Shown in pieces: positions 36,301 through 48,099 of a DNA stretch of 64,000 nt (position 1 is its first letter; the number at the start of each line of letters is the position of its first letter). The DNA lies in contig NW_026963314.1 of assembly GCF_036588685.1 (NCBI RefSeq), positions 2,411,001 to 2,475,000 of the forward strand. Direction: 5' to 3'. The notes beneath the pieces are model-generated. The model did no database searches, was not told the DNA's origin, and saw only the letters and a program-made list of their open reading frames with translations. The position numbers were made by a program, and so were the translations under genes. Source of the stretch: Mytilus trossulus (Eukaryota; Mollusca; Bivalvia; Mytilida; Mytilidae).

Positions 36301-36530
36301 TGTTTATTTATGATACCAAAACATACCAAAGGCATATTTAAACTCATCTGAGAGGGTAAAAAACAAACTGATAACGATACATTGAGAAAAAACAAAAATA
36401 ACGGTACAAACAACCGTCACTGTACACAAAACACAACATGGAAAACTAAAACAATAAGCACAAACTCAACAAAAGAACAGGAATGGGTCATCATAGATAC
36501 CCCGGAAGGGTAAGCAAATCTTATTCATTT

Positions 36531-36685
36531 TAAGGAATGACAGTTATATTTTTTTCTATCAATGAAGAAATAACATTAAAATATGTTGAACACTGAATAA
36601 CGCGCGTAGCTGGTTGTTTGACAGTGTTCACCACATTTTTTTTAATGTTATTTCAAATAAACAGAAAAGAACATTAGTCATTCCT
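36531..36685. repeat. Short foldback element
   Basis: AAGGAATGACAGTTATATTT at the left and its diverged complement AGTCATTCCTT at the right, with inner arms GAAATAACATTAAAATATGT and TTAATGTTATTTC, enclose a GCGCGTAGC loop. MITE-like hairpin. Confidence 0.65.
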
Positions 36686-37264
36686 TATTATTTAATTAAA
36701 AATTCCATTTTAAACCGTAGAAAACCATTAAGAAACGTTGACGACGTCACGTTTACATGTCTAAATTATGTTTATGGGCTGACAACCAAATAACATCAGC
36801 CAATCAGAAGACGCGTTACATCCAAAATTAAATTATATACATGTAAAGCCAGTAGGGTAGTATGATTGCCAATGAGACAGGCATATATCTACCAAACTTC
36901 AAATGAAGTGGATGTAAGCCATTGTAGGCGTACCGCATTTAAACAATAAGTAAACCCACACCGTAGTGTAGGCCCCAATATAAAGAATGTGAAAATATTT
37001 AATTGAGAAAAGTTAAACTAACGGATATTTTATTACAAAAAAAACAAAAAAAAAACAATTTACGAAAAACATATACTACAGAAATGAACCAACGACAACC
37101 GCTGAACTACAGGTGTCGTATAAGGTGCAGGAAATGCTTACCCTTCCGGAGCACATGATTTTATTGGAGTTCGTGTTGTTTCTTTATTATTGATAACTTT
37201 TGATTTAAACGTCCTTTGGTTTTGTGAATTTTTGTTTACTCCTTGGTTTTGATTGTTATTGTCT

Positions 37265-37690
37265 ATAGTCACATAAAAATGAATATGAGACCAACCCTCC
37301 TCTTAACATGGAGAGTGGTATAACTTATAACGTAAGAACATTCTAAAAAACGAGTTGGATAAAATTAGAAAGAAATCTCAAAAAAAGAAGAGTGGACGTG
37401 GACGGGTACTTATACATCCCTCAAGACAAACAGACACTTAACACAGATCTGATAGACTTAGTATCCGCTTTTTGTTACAACTATCAAAACCATCTTAGAT
37501 TTAAATATTAATCACTACACATCCAACATCCAGTGGATATAACATAATATGAAAAAGGAGATATGGTATGATTAACAATGAGACTACTTTCCACAAGAGA
37601 CCAAATGACACAGAAATTAACAATATAGATCACCGTATGACCGTCTACAATGAGCAAAGCCGATACCGCATAGATTGCATGAACAGTCAG
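37265..37690 (+). repeat. Dispersed repeat R2 pieces
   Basis: CAACCCTCCTCTTAACATGG, AGTGGACGTGGACGGGTACT, and then CACCGTATGACCGTCTACAA match the 39750-40270 copy in a different order, so the element is broken. The 90-residue reading frame at 37568 crosses R2 and R1 and is not a gene. Confidence 0.65.
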
Positions 37691-37977
37691 AGAATAAAAT
37701 TGAGAAAGGAAATGGTGAATATGTCAAAGCGACAACCATCCGACCATAGAGCAGACAACAGCCGAAGGCAACCAATGGGTCTTCAATGTAGCGAGAATTC
37801 CCGCACCCGTACATGTAGGTGTCCTTCAGCTGGCCCCTAAAAATATGCATAATAGTACAGTGATAATGAACGTCATACTAAACTCCGAATTATACACAAG
37901 AAACTAAAATTTAAAATCATACAAGACTAACGAAGGCCAGAGGCTCCTGACTTGGGACAGGCGCAAAAAACACATTA
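37690..37977 (-). repeat. Dispersed repeat R1 fragment, reversed
   Basis: Reverse complement of the R1 3' half: GGAAATGGTGAATATGTCAA, GGTGTCCTTCAGCTGGCCCC, GGCCAGAGGCTCCTGACTTG. Confidence 0.75.
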
Positions 37978-38748
37978 AGATGATAACACAATATTGACTG
38001 CTGTACCCCTATTTTTGACATTTTTTCTCTTTGATCATGTTTGTTTTGTTCATGCATCGTTGACAATGTAATGGAATTTGATGCGACTGCCATTCAAGAG
38101 AGGTGTAGCTAGCTATAAAACCAGGTTCAATCCGCCAGTTTCTACATTAGAAAATGCCTGTACCAAGTCAGGAATATGACAGTTGTTATCCATTCAGTTG
38201 ATGTGTTTGTACTTTTGATTTTGCCTTTTTGAATTTTCCTCGGAGTATTTTTGTGTTTTTGTGTTTTTACTTTTTACATCACCATATGCAAATTATGGCG
38301 CGCAACTGGTATACTTTTTGATTGTTGATCAAACTGGATTTGTTAATGTATGTCATGAATAGTCACAATATAAGGGGATTTTCTGACGTCCAGTGGCAAA
38401 CATTCCATTTATATGCCCTAATTTGAATTATTTCGACCTGCATACTTTAAGATGGTTTATATTTGCTTATTTTTAAAATTTTTAAATCGGTAATAACGAT
38501 AATCCAAAACCATTATATGCTGGATTATAATTTGGCCGATTTAATCAGATATATGCATGTATAGGATTATGGTGCTACCCTGAATTCAACTTATAATAGG
38601 TCAGAAACAGTTAAAACCCATATAATTCTGAAGAGAAACCTTAAAGTACATCACACATCTTATTGTGTATACACGACTACTAGAATCTTGTACAGGATTA
38701 TGTACCTTAAACTTGACTTAGATAGATCTGAAACAAGTTAACCAGAAT
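37978..38748 (+). other. Upstream region of gene D
   Basis: Contains an R3-like piece near 38120-38190 (ACCAGGTTCAATCCGCCAGT; TGTACCAAGTCAGGAATATG). The rest is AT-rich with no gene seen. Confidence 0.45.
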
Positions 38749-38754
38749 TATAAA
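38749..38754 (+). promoter_or_regulatory. Possible TATA box of gene D
   Basis: TATAAA (followed by G) lies 79 bp before the chosen ATG, a plausible distance. The motif alone is weak evidence in AT-rich DNA. Confidence 0.3.
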
Positions 38755-38827
38755 GAAATACTAAAAGTACAACCCACATCTGATTGTGTAATACTGGAAT
38801 ATTCTATTGTATGGTAAAAAAAATGAA

Positions 38828-39695
38828 ATGAGTTTTGGATGCATTTTGATACTTTTATATCTGCCTGGTGTTTTACTTAATCCCGTCGGCTGTTCGTATG
38901 ATGCTTCTAATGTACTATACACGTGTAATGCACGATACTGGTCTCTGCCTCTGCTGTTTAGTGACTTCACAATACAACCGCAACGTATTTTATTGGTAGA
39001 TGTCTCAGGGGAACTACCGGCTACTGCACCAAATGGACCAACTTTTAGTGGGTTCAGTTCGACAAATGCTGCGCTCTTTGACGGAAGATTTTCTCCGTCT
39101 CTGCAGATAATGTGTTTTGAAGATAGCGATTTGATCATGTTCCTGGACACGTTTGTCGATTTTGATTGGCTAGACGATGTGATTATTACTGACTATAACA
39201 TACTGTCTCTACCAGTCCAAGTATTCTCCCATATTGGTGATGTTAACTCGTTTACAATTGAAGGAGGCTCTGTAAATAACATGGTGGCAAACAGCTTTCA
39301 AGGATTAAATGTTAAGAAAATCACAACTGCGCCGACGCCAAAGGGATCATTTACAATACGTAACAGCCAAATTACTTCTGGGCAGCTAGCACCTGGCGCT
39401 CTTTTTAACATTAACAATGCCACAACCATTATCCTTGAAAATAACCACATAACAACAATAGGAAGTGATACATTTCAGGGCGTGCCACAATTATATAACC
39501 TTACGCTTAGTTATAACGACATTACAAGCATTCCTGAATCTATATTCACAAACCTGCATGCTTTGGAACACGTGACCATTTGGGGAGTTCACTGGGATTG
39601 CACGTGTGATAAACTCTGGTTTATACCTTACGCCTCTGACAACAATATAACTGTAAACGGCGATATCGTGTGTTCTACACCAGCAGGATACAACA
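38828..39695 (+). CDS. Gene D exon 1: signal peptide and LRR ectodomain
   Basis: 868 nt from the ATG at 38828, the same length as exon 1 of gene E, ending ACAACA/GTAAGT in phase 1. The open frame extends to 38807 without another ATG, and the seven extra residues are polar, so 38828 is the start (signal peptide SFGCILILLYLPGVLL). Then come P-V-G-C-S-Y-D and L-Y-T-C-N-A-R-Y-W-S-L-P-L, V-S-G-E-L-P-A-T-A-P-N-G, LRR segments (LYNLTLSYNDITSIPE), and a C-cap with HWDCTCDKLWFIPY and NGDIVCSTPAGY. The Cys that the other copies have in D-C-x-I/L-L-S-L/I-P is Tyr here (TAT, 39194-39196), leaving I-M-C-F-E-D without its usual partner. The predicted whole protein is 467 residues. Confidence 0.9.
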
Positions 39696-40521
39696 GTAAG
39701 TTCGTAGTTCACAACCAACATAACCGATCTGCATAATATAACTTATAAAAAAGAAGATGTGGTGTGGTTGCCAATGAGACAACTATCCACAAAAGACCAA
39801 AGTGACACAGACATTAACAAATATAGGTCACCGTACGGCCTTCAACAAAGGCAAAGCCCATACCGCATAGTAAGCTATTAAAGGCCCCGATAAAACAATG
39901 TAAAACAATTCAAACGAGAAAACTAACGGCGGTATATATGTAAAAAATATGAACTAAAAACAAATATTTAACACATAAACAAACGACAACCACTGAATTT
40001 TACAGGCTCCTGCCTTGGGACAGGCACAGATATAAATAATGTGGCGGGGTTAAACATGCTAGCGGGATCCCAACCCTCCCCCTAACCTGGGAAAGTGGTA
40101 TAACAGTACAACATTAGAACGAACTTAAATGATCAGATGGACAAAAATTCAAGTGGACGTGGCTGGGTAACATACATTCGGTTGCTTCAAACCTACTATC
40201 TGTGTAATCTATACAATCATAGGTTACATGTATACACACGTCAATTACATGTATACACACGTCAATAACACAACAACCCGACAACGGTTCCGAGAAGCGT
40301 TCCACTTACATTGTATATCTTCTATGATCACAACAAATTAACAGGAGGCATCCATAAGCCTGGTCCACGGAAAAACCAATATGGCAAAAATCAACCACCG
40401 ACTTCAACCAAATCACAGGCTCCTGACTTGTGACAGGCACATTCGTCATTTGACTGTCTCATAAATGGGTATAATTTGTAATCAAATTTGAATTTAATTT
40501 TATGTTGTTTAATAATTCCAG
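39696..40521 (+). other. Gene D intron 1
   Basis: GTAAGT to ATTCCAG intron, mostly filled by an R2 element. Retention would extend the ectodomain by about 13 residues to a stop at 39734-39736. Confidence 0.75.
39750..40270 (+). repeat. Dispersed repeat R2, near-complete copy
   Basis: Starts GATGTGGTGTGGTTGCCAAT, then CACCGTACGGCCTTCAACAA, CAGGCTCCTGCCTTGGGACA, CAACCCTCCCCCTAACCTGG and AGTGGACGTGGCTGGGTA. This is the reverse complement of the order at 15680-16240. Two direct copies of GTTACATGTATACACACGTC or a variant end it. Confidence 0.75.
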
Positions 40522-40581
40522 ATACAAGGGCCTCGTCCTTTTATCAGAATAACTGTGTATTGCCATGCGATGGAAAAATTG
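40522..40581 (+). CDS. Gene D exon 2: short two-cysteine stalk
   Basis: 60 nt between ATTCCAG and GTAAGA, encoding N-T-R-A-S-S-F-Y-Q-N-N-C-V-L-P-C-D-G-K-I. It is two codons shorter than the other copies because the Cys are spaced C-x3-C instead of C-x5-C; the phase is unchanged. Confidence 0.85.
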
Positions 40582-40751
40582 GTAAGAACATTAACTGTTA
40601 AGACTTGATAGGGTTCTATAATAAAGTGAACTTTATGTAATATGAAAATAAACAACTTTATTGCAAAAAAAAACACTAAACCCTGACGGGTTAAAATGCA
40701 AACATACATGACATAGTACATTGTATACACAGTGACAAGAAACATAATACA

Positions 40752-41695
40752 TGATTAAATTGAGAATGGAAATGGGGAATGTGTCAAAGAGACAACAACC
40801 CGACCAAATAAAACAACAACAGCAGAAGGTCACCAACAGGTCCTCAATGTAGCGAGAAATTCCCGCACCCGGAGGCGTCCTTCAGCTGGCCCCTGAACAA
40901 ATATATACTAGTTCAGTGATAATGAACGCCATACTAATTTCCAAATTGTACACAAGAAACTAAAATTAAAATAATACAAGACTAACAAAGGCCAGAGGCT
41001 CCTGACTTGGGACAGGCGCAAAAATGAGGCGGGGTTTAACATGATTGTGATATCTCAACCCTCCCCTATACCTCTAACCAATGTAGACAAGTAAACGCAT
41101 AACAATACGCACATTAAAATTCAGCCCAAGAGAAGTCCGAGTCTGATGTCAGAAGATGTAAGCAAAGAAAATAAACAAAATGACAATAATACACATTATT
41201 GTATAGCAATATAATATTTCCAACAGAACGTAACCACAAGTTCTAAAAGTAAATTCTAATATTGCACTAGTGCAATAAATTTTCAAAATTCATGACGTCC
41301 TCAACGTTTAAATCTTAGTTTAAACCAATTTTTATCCTGAAATATTATATTGCTATACAATTAAAGGGTTATTGCATGAATATTGGGGAATATTGTCCCT
41401 CGTAGAACACATATTGCACTCGCAAGCTCGTGCAATATAAAATTCTACTCGGGACAATATTCCCCAATATTCATGCAATAACCCTATATTATTAAAGAAC
41501 AACAGACTACTAGCAGTTAACTGACATGCCAGCTCCAGACTTCAATTAAACTGACTGAAAGATAATGATTTCATCATATGAACATGAAGAATAATCCTTC
41601 CCGTTAGGGGTTTATATATATATAGTATCATACCATCATAACATATATGAGAAGAACATTACCCGTGTCATGCCCACAACTGTTTTAATGTTTTA
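40752..41695 (-). repeat. Dispersed repeat R1, reversed, with a nested foldback element
   Basis: Reverse complement of 25880-26586 in two halves: GGAAATGGGGAATGTGTCAA to GACAATAATACACA (about 41195), then ACAGACTACTAGCAGTTAAC to CATTACCCGTGTCATGCC. An insertion at about 41195-41500 separates the halves. It lies in gene D intron 2. Confidence 0.75.
41195..41500. repeat. Foldback element nested in R1
   Basis: Two sets of inverted arms: TTGTATAGCAATATAATATT (41201) against AATATTATATTGCTATACAA (41343), and AGGGTTATTGCATGAATATT (41366) against AATATTCATGCAATAACCCT (41467). The second pair continues through GGGGAATATTGTCCC, giving about 36 bp of near-perfect complementarity around a loop of about 50 bp. 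It lacks coding capacity, as a MITE does. Confidence 0.8.
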
Positions 41696-41769
41696 AAAAA
41701 GTGAATTTGATATTAATAACATATATCTTTATGTATATATATATAATAATTGACCAATGTGGACCTTAT

Positions 41770-42370
41770 TTTCGCAATTTCATAGATTGCTTTATATATA
41801 GTCTACACTAGACAAAAAATCTTTATTGGGATCTAGAATAGTTATAAGTTTAGAGTTTGAGTCAAGCTGGTTAAAATTAGGATAATGGGTTTTAATTGCA
41901 TTTCTAAGGGAATGTATTATATTACTGTTAATTTGGCAATGAAGGAAAAAGTGTTCCTCATCATCTAAAATTTTACACACTATGCACAGTCTGTGTTCTC
42001 TTTGAATTTTTTTATAACGTCCTAATTCAATTTCCAAATTATGATCACTTATACGTAATTTTGTTAAAAGCTGAAGACTATTAAAATTGTTTAGATTGTG
42101 CAAGTAGTCCTCGAATTTAATTTCATTTTAAAGTTTACTATAAAGATAAAGTTTTGAACTGTTATCAATATTTGAAAGTTTTTCAAGAGTGATGTTATTA
42201 TACTTTTCCTTCACAATATGTTTAAAAGTTTTTTTGAGTGAATTTTTTATAAGTTTAAAAGGTTTATCAAAATCAACATATTCTTCTTCATCAATATTAA
42301 ATTCTTTGAAAATATGCTTGGCAAAAGTGTACCAAGTATATATTCCATCTTCAGACATGGACTTATTTAC
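41770..42370 (-). pseudogene. LINE retrotransposon ORF2 C-terminal remnant
   Basis: On the minus strand, two stretches in the same frame (42358-42128 and 42103-41792) are separated by one TAA at 42128-42130. The second has L-R-I-S-D-H-N-L-E-I-E-L-G-R-Y, then H-R-L-C-I-V-C...E-D/E-H-F-F-L-H-C, the CCHC-type zinc-binding motif found at the end of reverse-transcriptase ORFs of many invertebrate LINEs. The first, M-S-E-D-G-I-Y-T-W-Y-T-F-A-K, fits the region just before it. Reverse transcriptase and endonuclease parts are absent, as in a 5'-truncated copy. It lies antisense in gene D intron 2. Confidence 0.75.
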
Positions 42371-43004
42371 TGCAAAAGAGGGTTTATTTTATGGCAGTTT
42401 ATTCTACAAAAATATAATAAAACTTGAGTTTTATTAAAGGAGTCAATTTTTGAGTTTATTTTCTTTACGTTTGCGCGCATAAATGAATTGGTAATGCGAG
42501 CGAATGTAACGTACATGTGTACATGTACAATGTATATAATCCAATAAATGGTATATAGTTTGATAATTACAAATTAGGAATTGTGACTTTTTTTTGTTAT
42601 CTTAAATATGTCCTACTTTCCAGTCCGATTTGATGCGGTTACATCTTACATAGCGTACTTTAATTATTTTGCAAAGAATTCCGCGCAATCTAGTCTAAAC
42701 GTAATGAACAGTCGAGTTTTTACTCCATGTTAAAGGATTCACTGTGACTTTCAGTTAACATATAGCAAGACAATTGCTGTTCTTTTGCTTTTTTTACTTT
42801 TTTTGATGAGCATTTACTGGTTTTGGTCATAGATAAATACCCAAAATATATTCCCCCCTGTTATATGTATATTATAGTGGAACATAATTATACTTAAATA
42901 TCCCAGCCACTACCTGGCACACAATCACTGAAAAAACCTTATTAAATGTGTATGCTCAAATTTGTTGATCTATATGCATGTCTTATTTGTAAATCTAATT
43001 TCAG
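42371..43004 (+). other. 3' part of gene D intron 2
   Basis: AT-rich unique sequence ending TCTAATTTCAG. No gene or repeat recognised. Confidence 0.5.
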
Positions 43005-43480
43005 GTTTCCATATTGGAGACGTCTGCATAACAGCCTTAGATGTAGTTAACTTCGCTACTGTATTCTTAATTTTAATACTGACAATATCTGGTTTTGGAA
43101 TTATTGTGCATCTTCACTGTAAAGAGAAAAATGAAGAGGAAAGAATAGAAAAAGTCAGAGGCATTCGAAATGTAATGGCTGACAAAATTGCAGGTATCCT
43201 TCGAAATAAGATAAATAAAATTGAAGAGTTTGTTCAGGATAATATAGATGTTTATCGCGAAAAAAACAAAATAAGGGAGGAAACTAAAGAAAATCAACTC
43301 AAAACGGAAACTCAAACATCGCCAAGAAATTTAAATGAAATAGACGAAAATGAATACTCGAGTGACGACGAAAATCCATGCGAAAGTGATAACTCCAGAG
43401 ACAACGATGATCTAAACGAAACTGAATACCAAAGCAGCGAAACAGATTTAGATATCAGTCATGAAGAGATTTGTCGCTGA
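43005..43480 (+). CDS. Gene D exon 3: membrane helix and acidic tail
   Basis: Begins at the split Gly codon after AATTTCAG: G-F-H-I-G-D-V-C-I-T-A-L-D-V. The transmembrane helix is at about residues 323-344 (FATVFLILILTISGFGIIV), followed by H-L-H-C-K-E-K. The tail of about 120 residues has a basic/helical first half (VMADKIAGILRNKINKIEEF), loosely like the K/A-rich part of gene C, and a strongly acidic Ser-rich end (ENEYSSDDENPCESD; LNETEYQSSETDLDIS). No known signalling domain. The 476-nt exon closes the frame with TGA. Upstream in-frame codons from 42962 are intronic. Confidence 0.87.
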
Positions 43481-43529
43481 ACAAAAGTTTACCAGTCTCA
43501 CTTACACATGTAACACATACTGTGAAAAT

Positions 43530-43567
43530 AATAAAATATATCTATGACAATGTATGAAGAAAATAAA
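43530..43567 (+). terminator. Polyadenylation signals of gene D
   Basis: AATAAA at 43530 and 43562, within 90 bp of the gene D stop. Confidence 0.5.
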
Positions 43568-44034
43568 ACTTCAGAGGTTGTTCAAAAAATTAAAATCATG
43601 ACTGTTTTAACTCTCTTTCATCTTGCCAATCACACACTCAAAAGTTTGTTTTATTTTTTCGATCATCTATTTCCGTTAATTTATGAATGAAAATAGACCG
43701 AGTTTTTTGTTAACAGCATAAGAATTCAATGACACAAAAAAACATAACATTTCTAAGACTATTCTAGAAATATTAGGCACACACAGTACACTATGTAAAT
43801 ATGTTGTTACAATTATATCAATCACCGTCAGTTTATTTAAAATGTAATGATCCGGTGATCCATGATAGTTCAATTTCCCGTGAAGGATAATTTTATTGAA
43901 CTCATAAACTAACTTTATAAAGGTTTAAACTTCTTTTAAATGGTAAAACTAGGTTTAAGCTTCTAATGGTAAAACTGACCACTATTTTTGTCGACTCTGT
44001 TCTGATTATTGTATACCACATTTATGAGCATTAT

Positions 44035-44285
44035 ATTTTCAGGTCTGTCCGTCTGTTCTTTCATTTGTTCGTTCGTTCGTCCGTCTGTCCCGCTTCAGGT
44101 TAGAGTTTTTGTCAAGGTATTTGTTTTTTATGAAGTCCAATCAAATTGAAACTTAGTACATGTGTTCCCTTTGATATGATCTTTGATTTTTGACCCCAGT
44201 TTCACGGTCCGTTGAACATAGAAAAATGATAGTGCGAGTTGGGCATCCATGTACTATGGACACATTCTTGTTGTTTCTGTTTTGT
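44035..44285 (+). repeat. Dispersed repeat R6
   Basis: GTCCGTCTGTTCTTTC, GTTCGTCCGTCTGTCCC, GAAGTCCAATCAAATTGAAA, CAGTTTCACGGTCCGTTGAA and GATAGTGCGAGTTGGGCATC match 20195-20480 in order. Confidence 0.7.
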
Positions 44286-45199
44286 GTCTATGTATTTAGT
44301 AGGCCTAGCTGAGTATTATCCTTAGTTACTTAGCAGTAGTTATGGACAAAGATATAATATTATGAATAAAAGGAGACAGCAACCACAAACAACAAAGCAA
44401 GAGATATGCACATCCCAACATACGGTTTTAAAAAAAACATACGTTTATTCAACATGACGAACTCTAAATTATCAAAAGTTAAAAAAGAGAAGTCTTAATA
44501 CATGTATCACAGCCCGTAAAGATCTGGTTACAGCATAGTACACGTCCAAATGAGAGAGAAAAAACACGATAATGCAAACTCACACTTAATGGACAATAAT
44601 AATAAAAAAAATTGACCTTAAATAAGAGTGTACTTTTGCCTACATTTTTGTCTATTCTTATGTATGATCATTTTGTCTCAAGTACATGTATGTTAGACTT
44701 ATTGATTTTACACTACTTCCGACGCTTTTGGGTTATTTCATGGTGGGCAGGTCTTTTTAAGGATGAAGACGGTCTTCGGTAAGTCATATGAAAATCTAAA
44801 ACTCCTGAAACGAAATGCTCGAAAGCTGTCAGTACAAAGTCACTAAAATAAGAAGGGATTATTATTTAATTTATTTTATCGGAGTTCGGTTGTACATTTT
44901 TTTTAATGTGGACCATCAAATGTTTTTTGGCTGAGCGTATTGTTTGATTATTTATCGTATACAACATTTTGCAGATGGACTTATATTTTTAAGAACTTAA
45001 ACTACCAACAGTGGAATTTTAATAATATTTACGACATATTCAATGCATTGGACTAAACCATTACATACATAGAATCAATAATAAATTATAATGTTTGGTA
45101 TCGAATTTTATAATTGATGCAAATCCCTCATGGGCTCATGTTGGAAATTTAAAATAAAAAAATAACAAAAGTTGAAACAAAAGCTGGTCTTTTGATTAC

Positions 45200-45640
45200 A
45201 TTGCCAGACACAAGTTATGACTCTCTGACATCGCCCCCTGTTTTTTTTCTCATTTTTCTATTGTTCATATTATCGTACGACCTTTCACATTGAAGGGTTA
45301 ATGAAAGGCAACAGTAGTTTACCGCTGTTCGAAATTCATAAATCGATTCAGAGAAAAAAAACCAATTCGTGTTACAAACTAAAACTGAGTGAAACACATC
45401 AAATATAAGAGGTGGAGAACTACGACACAACAGAAACACAACATTAAAATGTAACGCACACACAGAAACAAATAATAATACAAAATATATAACAATGGCC
45501 ATTTAAGAAAAAATGGTGGGTGAATCTGGTTTTGTGGCATGCCAAACCTCCCGCTCTTCAGGCAAATTGAATGTAAAATATAACATAAAAATGACAACAC
45601 TAAATGACAGGACTACAATATAAATAAGTTGAGAAATTTA
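45200..45640 (-). repeat. Dispersed repeat R3, reversed
   Basis: Reverse complement of 24750-25190: GGCAACAGTAGTTTACCGCT, ACAATGGCCATTTAAG, TTGTGGCATGCCAAACCTC. The minus-strand reading frames here (45215-45600) are the repeat, not genes. The flanking 43568-44034 and 44286-45199 show no gene I can support. Confidence 0.7.
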
Positions 45641-46139
45641 GGACAGAGAAACACACGAATAATAGCTAACAAAAGGTATTAAGCCGTTTTCAGACGGTGT
45701 ATGCAACGGTATGTCGATGTTGTTCCTAAAAACTAAAAGTATTACAAAGAATCTATACATTCTGCTTTGAGACCAGAGTTTTCTGTTTGCATGCTTTTGT
45801 ATTTCTAATTGCATACAGAAAGCTCAGTAATGACATGACCAGGGTTCTTTAGATGAGTAAAGTCACATGGTAAAATAGAACAGGTTCAAAACACATGTCT
45901 AATGTTTTTGTTTTGAATGGAAGGCTGTTACACTATTCATACTTACTCCATTGAGTATTTTATATTAAAAAAATAAAAATAACATAGAGAGCCAATGAGT
46001 AATTTTTCGATTATTGGTTCAAAATTATAATATTCATAGTCAGAGTTCGTATATATCATACATTAACACACCCAAAAAAAAAATAGTTATTAGTAAAAAA
46101 GAATTTTTAATAATTAATTTCTGAAGATTTATAGAAATC

Positions 46140-46320
46140 AAACGGACTATAGTAGCATGTTGTTTTTTATGTATTATTGTCATTTTGTTTATTTTCTTTT
46201 GTTTCCTATTCTAACATCGGACTCGGACTGCTCTTAACCTGGGTTTACTTTGCGTACTGTTGTGCGTTTGTTTTTCTACATTGGTTAGAGGTATAGGGGG
46301 AGGGTTGAGATCTCAAAACT
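46140..46320 (+). repeat. Dispersed repeat R1, left piece of a split copy
   Basis: TTATGTATTATTGTCATTTT, ACTCGGACTGCTCTTAACCT, TAGAGGTATAGGGGGAGGGT and GAGATCTCAAAA match 26130-26290. It continues at 47600. Confidence 0.75.
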
Positions 46321-47599
46321 AGAGGCTCCAAAGAGCCTGTGTCGCTCACCTTGGTCTATGTGAATATCAAACAAAGGAAGCAGATGGACTCATGACAAAA
46401 TTGTGTTTTGGTGATGGTGATGTGTTTGTAAATCTTACTTTACTAAACAGTCTTGCTGCTTACATTTATCTCTATCTATAATGAACTTGGCCCAGTAGTT
46501 TCAGTGGAAAATGTTAATAAAAATTTACAAATTTTATGAAAATTGTTAAAAATTGACTATAAAGGACAATAACTCCTTAGGGGGTCAATTGACCATTTTG
46601 GTCATGTTGACTTATTTGTAAATCTTACTTTGCTGAACATAATTGCTGTTTACAGTTTATCTCTATCTATAATAATATTCAAGATAATAACCAAAAACAG
46701 CAAAATTTCCTTAAAATTACCGATTCAGGGGCAGCAACCCAACAATGGGTTGTCAGATTCATCTGAAAATTATAGGGCAGATAGATCTTGATCTGATAAA
46801 CAATTATACCTGTGTCGGATTTGCTCTGAATGCTTTGGTTTTTGAGTTATAAGCCAAAAACTGCATTTTACCCCTATGTTCTATTTTTAGCTGTGGCGGC
46901 CATCTTGATTTGATAGTCGGGTCACCGGACACATTTTTAAAACTAGATACCCCAAAGATGATTGTTGCCAAGTCTGGATTAATTTGGCCCAGTAGTTTCA
47001 GAGGAGAAGATTTTTGTAAAAGATAACTAAGATTTACGAAAAATGGTTAAAAATTGACTATAAAGGGCAATAACTCCTAAACGGGTAAACTGACCATTTC
47101 GGTCATGATGACTTATTTGTTAATCTAACTTTGCTGAACATTATTGCTGTTTACAGTTTATCTCTTTCTATAATAATATTCAAGATAATAACCAAAAACT
47201 GCAAAATTTCCACAAAATTACCAATTCAGGGGCAGCAACCCAACAACGGGTTGACCGATTCATCTGAAAATTTCAGGGCAGATAGATCTTGACCTGATAA
47301 ACATTTTTACCCCGTCAGATTTCCTCTAAATGCTTTGGTTTTTGAGTTATAAGCCAAAAACTGCATTTTACCCCTATGTTCTATTTTTAGCCGTGGCAGC
47401 CATCTTGGTTGGTTGACCGGGTCACGCCACACATTTTTTAAACTAGATACCCCAATGATGATTGTGGCCAAGTTTGGTTCGATTTGGCCCAGTAGTTTCA
47501 GAGGAGAAGATTTTTGTAAAAGTTAACAACGACGACGGACGACGGACGCAAAGTGATGGGAAAAGCTCACTTGGCCCTTCGGGCCAGGTGAGCTAAAAA
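46321..47599 (+). mobile_element. Non-autonomous element of about 1.28 kb nested in R1
   Basis: The R1 sequence stops after GAGATCTCAAAA and resumes at AACAGGTTAAACACCTGCCG, so about 1.28 kb was inserted. The insert starts with the small hairpin AGGCTCCAAAGAGCCT then GTCGCTCACCTT, and ends with CACTTGGCCCTTCGGGCCAG then GTGAGCTA, another hairpin; CTCACC/GGTGAG are inverted. Internally about 500 bp is duplicated in direct order (CTTATTTGTAAATCTTACTT near 46611 and a variant near 47111; ATGCTTTGGTTTTTGAGTTA near 46830 and 47330). No coding frame. I recognise this type of sequence as common in bivalve DNA, but have no certain name. Confidence 0.75.
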
Positions 47600-47905
47600 C
47601 AGGTTAAACACCTGCCGCATTTGTGCGCCTGTCGCAAGTCAGGAGCCTCTGGCCTATGCTAGTTTTGTATCATTTTTAATTTTAGTTTCTTGTGTATAAT
47701 TCGGAGTTTGTACGACGTTCATTTTCACTGAAGTTGTATACATATTTGTTTAGGGGTCAGCTGAAGGACGCCTCCTGGTGCGTTTTTTCTCTCTCTCGCT
47801 GCATTGAACGCCCATTTGTGGCCTTTGGCTGTTGTCTGCTCTATAGTCTGATTGTTGTTTCTTTGACACATTCTCCATTTCCATACTTAATTTTGTCTTC
47901 CGTGT
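47600..47905 (+). repeat. Dispersed repeat R1, right piece of a split copy
   Basis: GTCAGGAGCCTCTGGCC, GGGGTCAGCTGAAGGACGCC and TTTGACACATTCTCCATTTC match 26300-26580. Confidence 0.75.
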
Positions 47906-48099
47906 ATTGTTACCTTATTTCGCATGGAATTGAAAGAAAGTAATCTATGGCAAATATGTTGTCCCGATAATTTTGTTTGCATGCATTATTGGAATCCAGG
48001 CCTATGCTGATAGTCACGAACGTTTCGATTCGGATTAACACGGTGTCCTTTCCAATGCAGAAACATGGTATACCATTGTTTAAATAACTATCAACTCAT

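Noticed and set aside
38807-38827. Upstream extension of gene D exon 1 by seven codons.
   Set aside because: It has no ATG (first codon TTG) and would put polar residues before the signal peptide.
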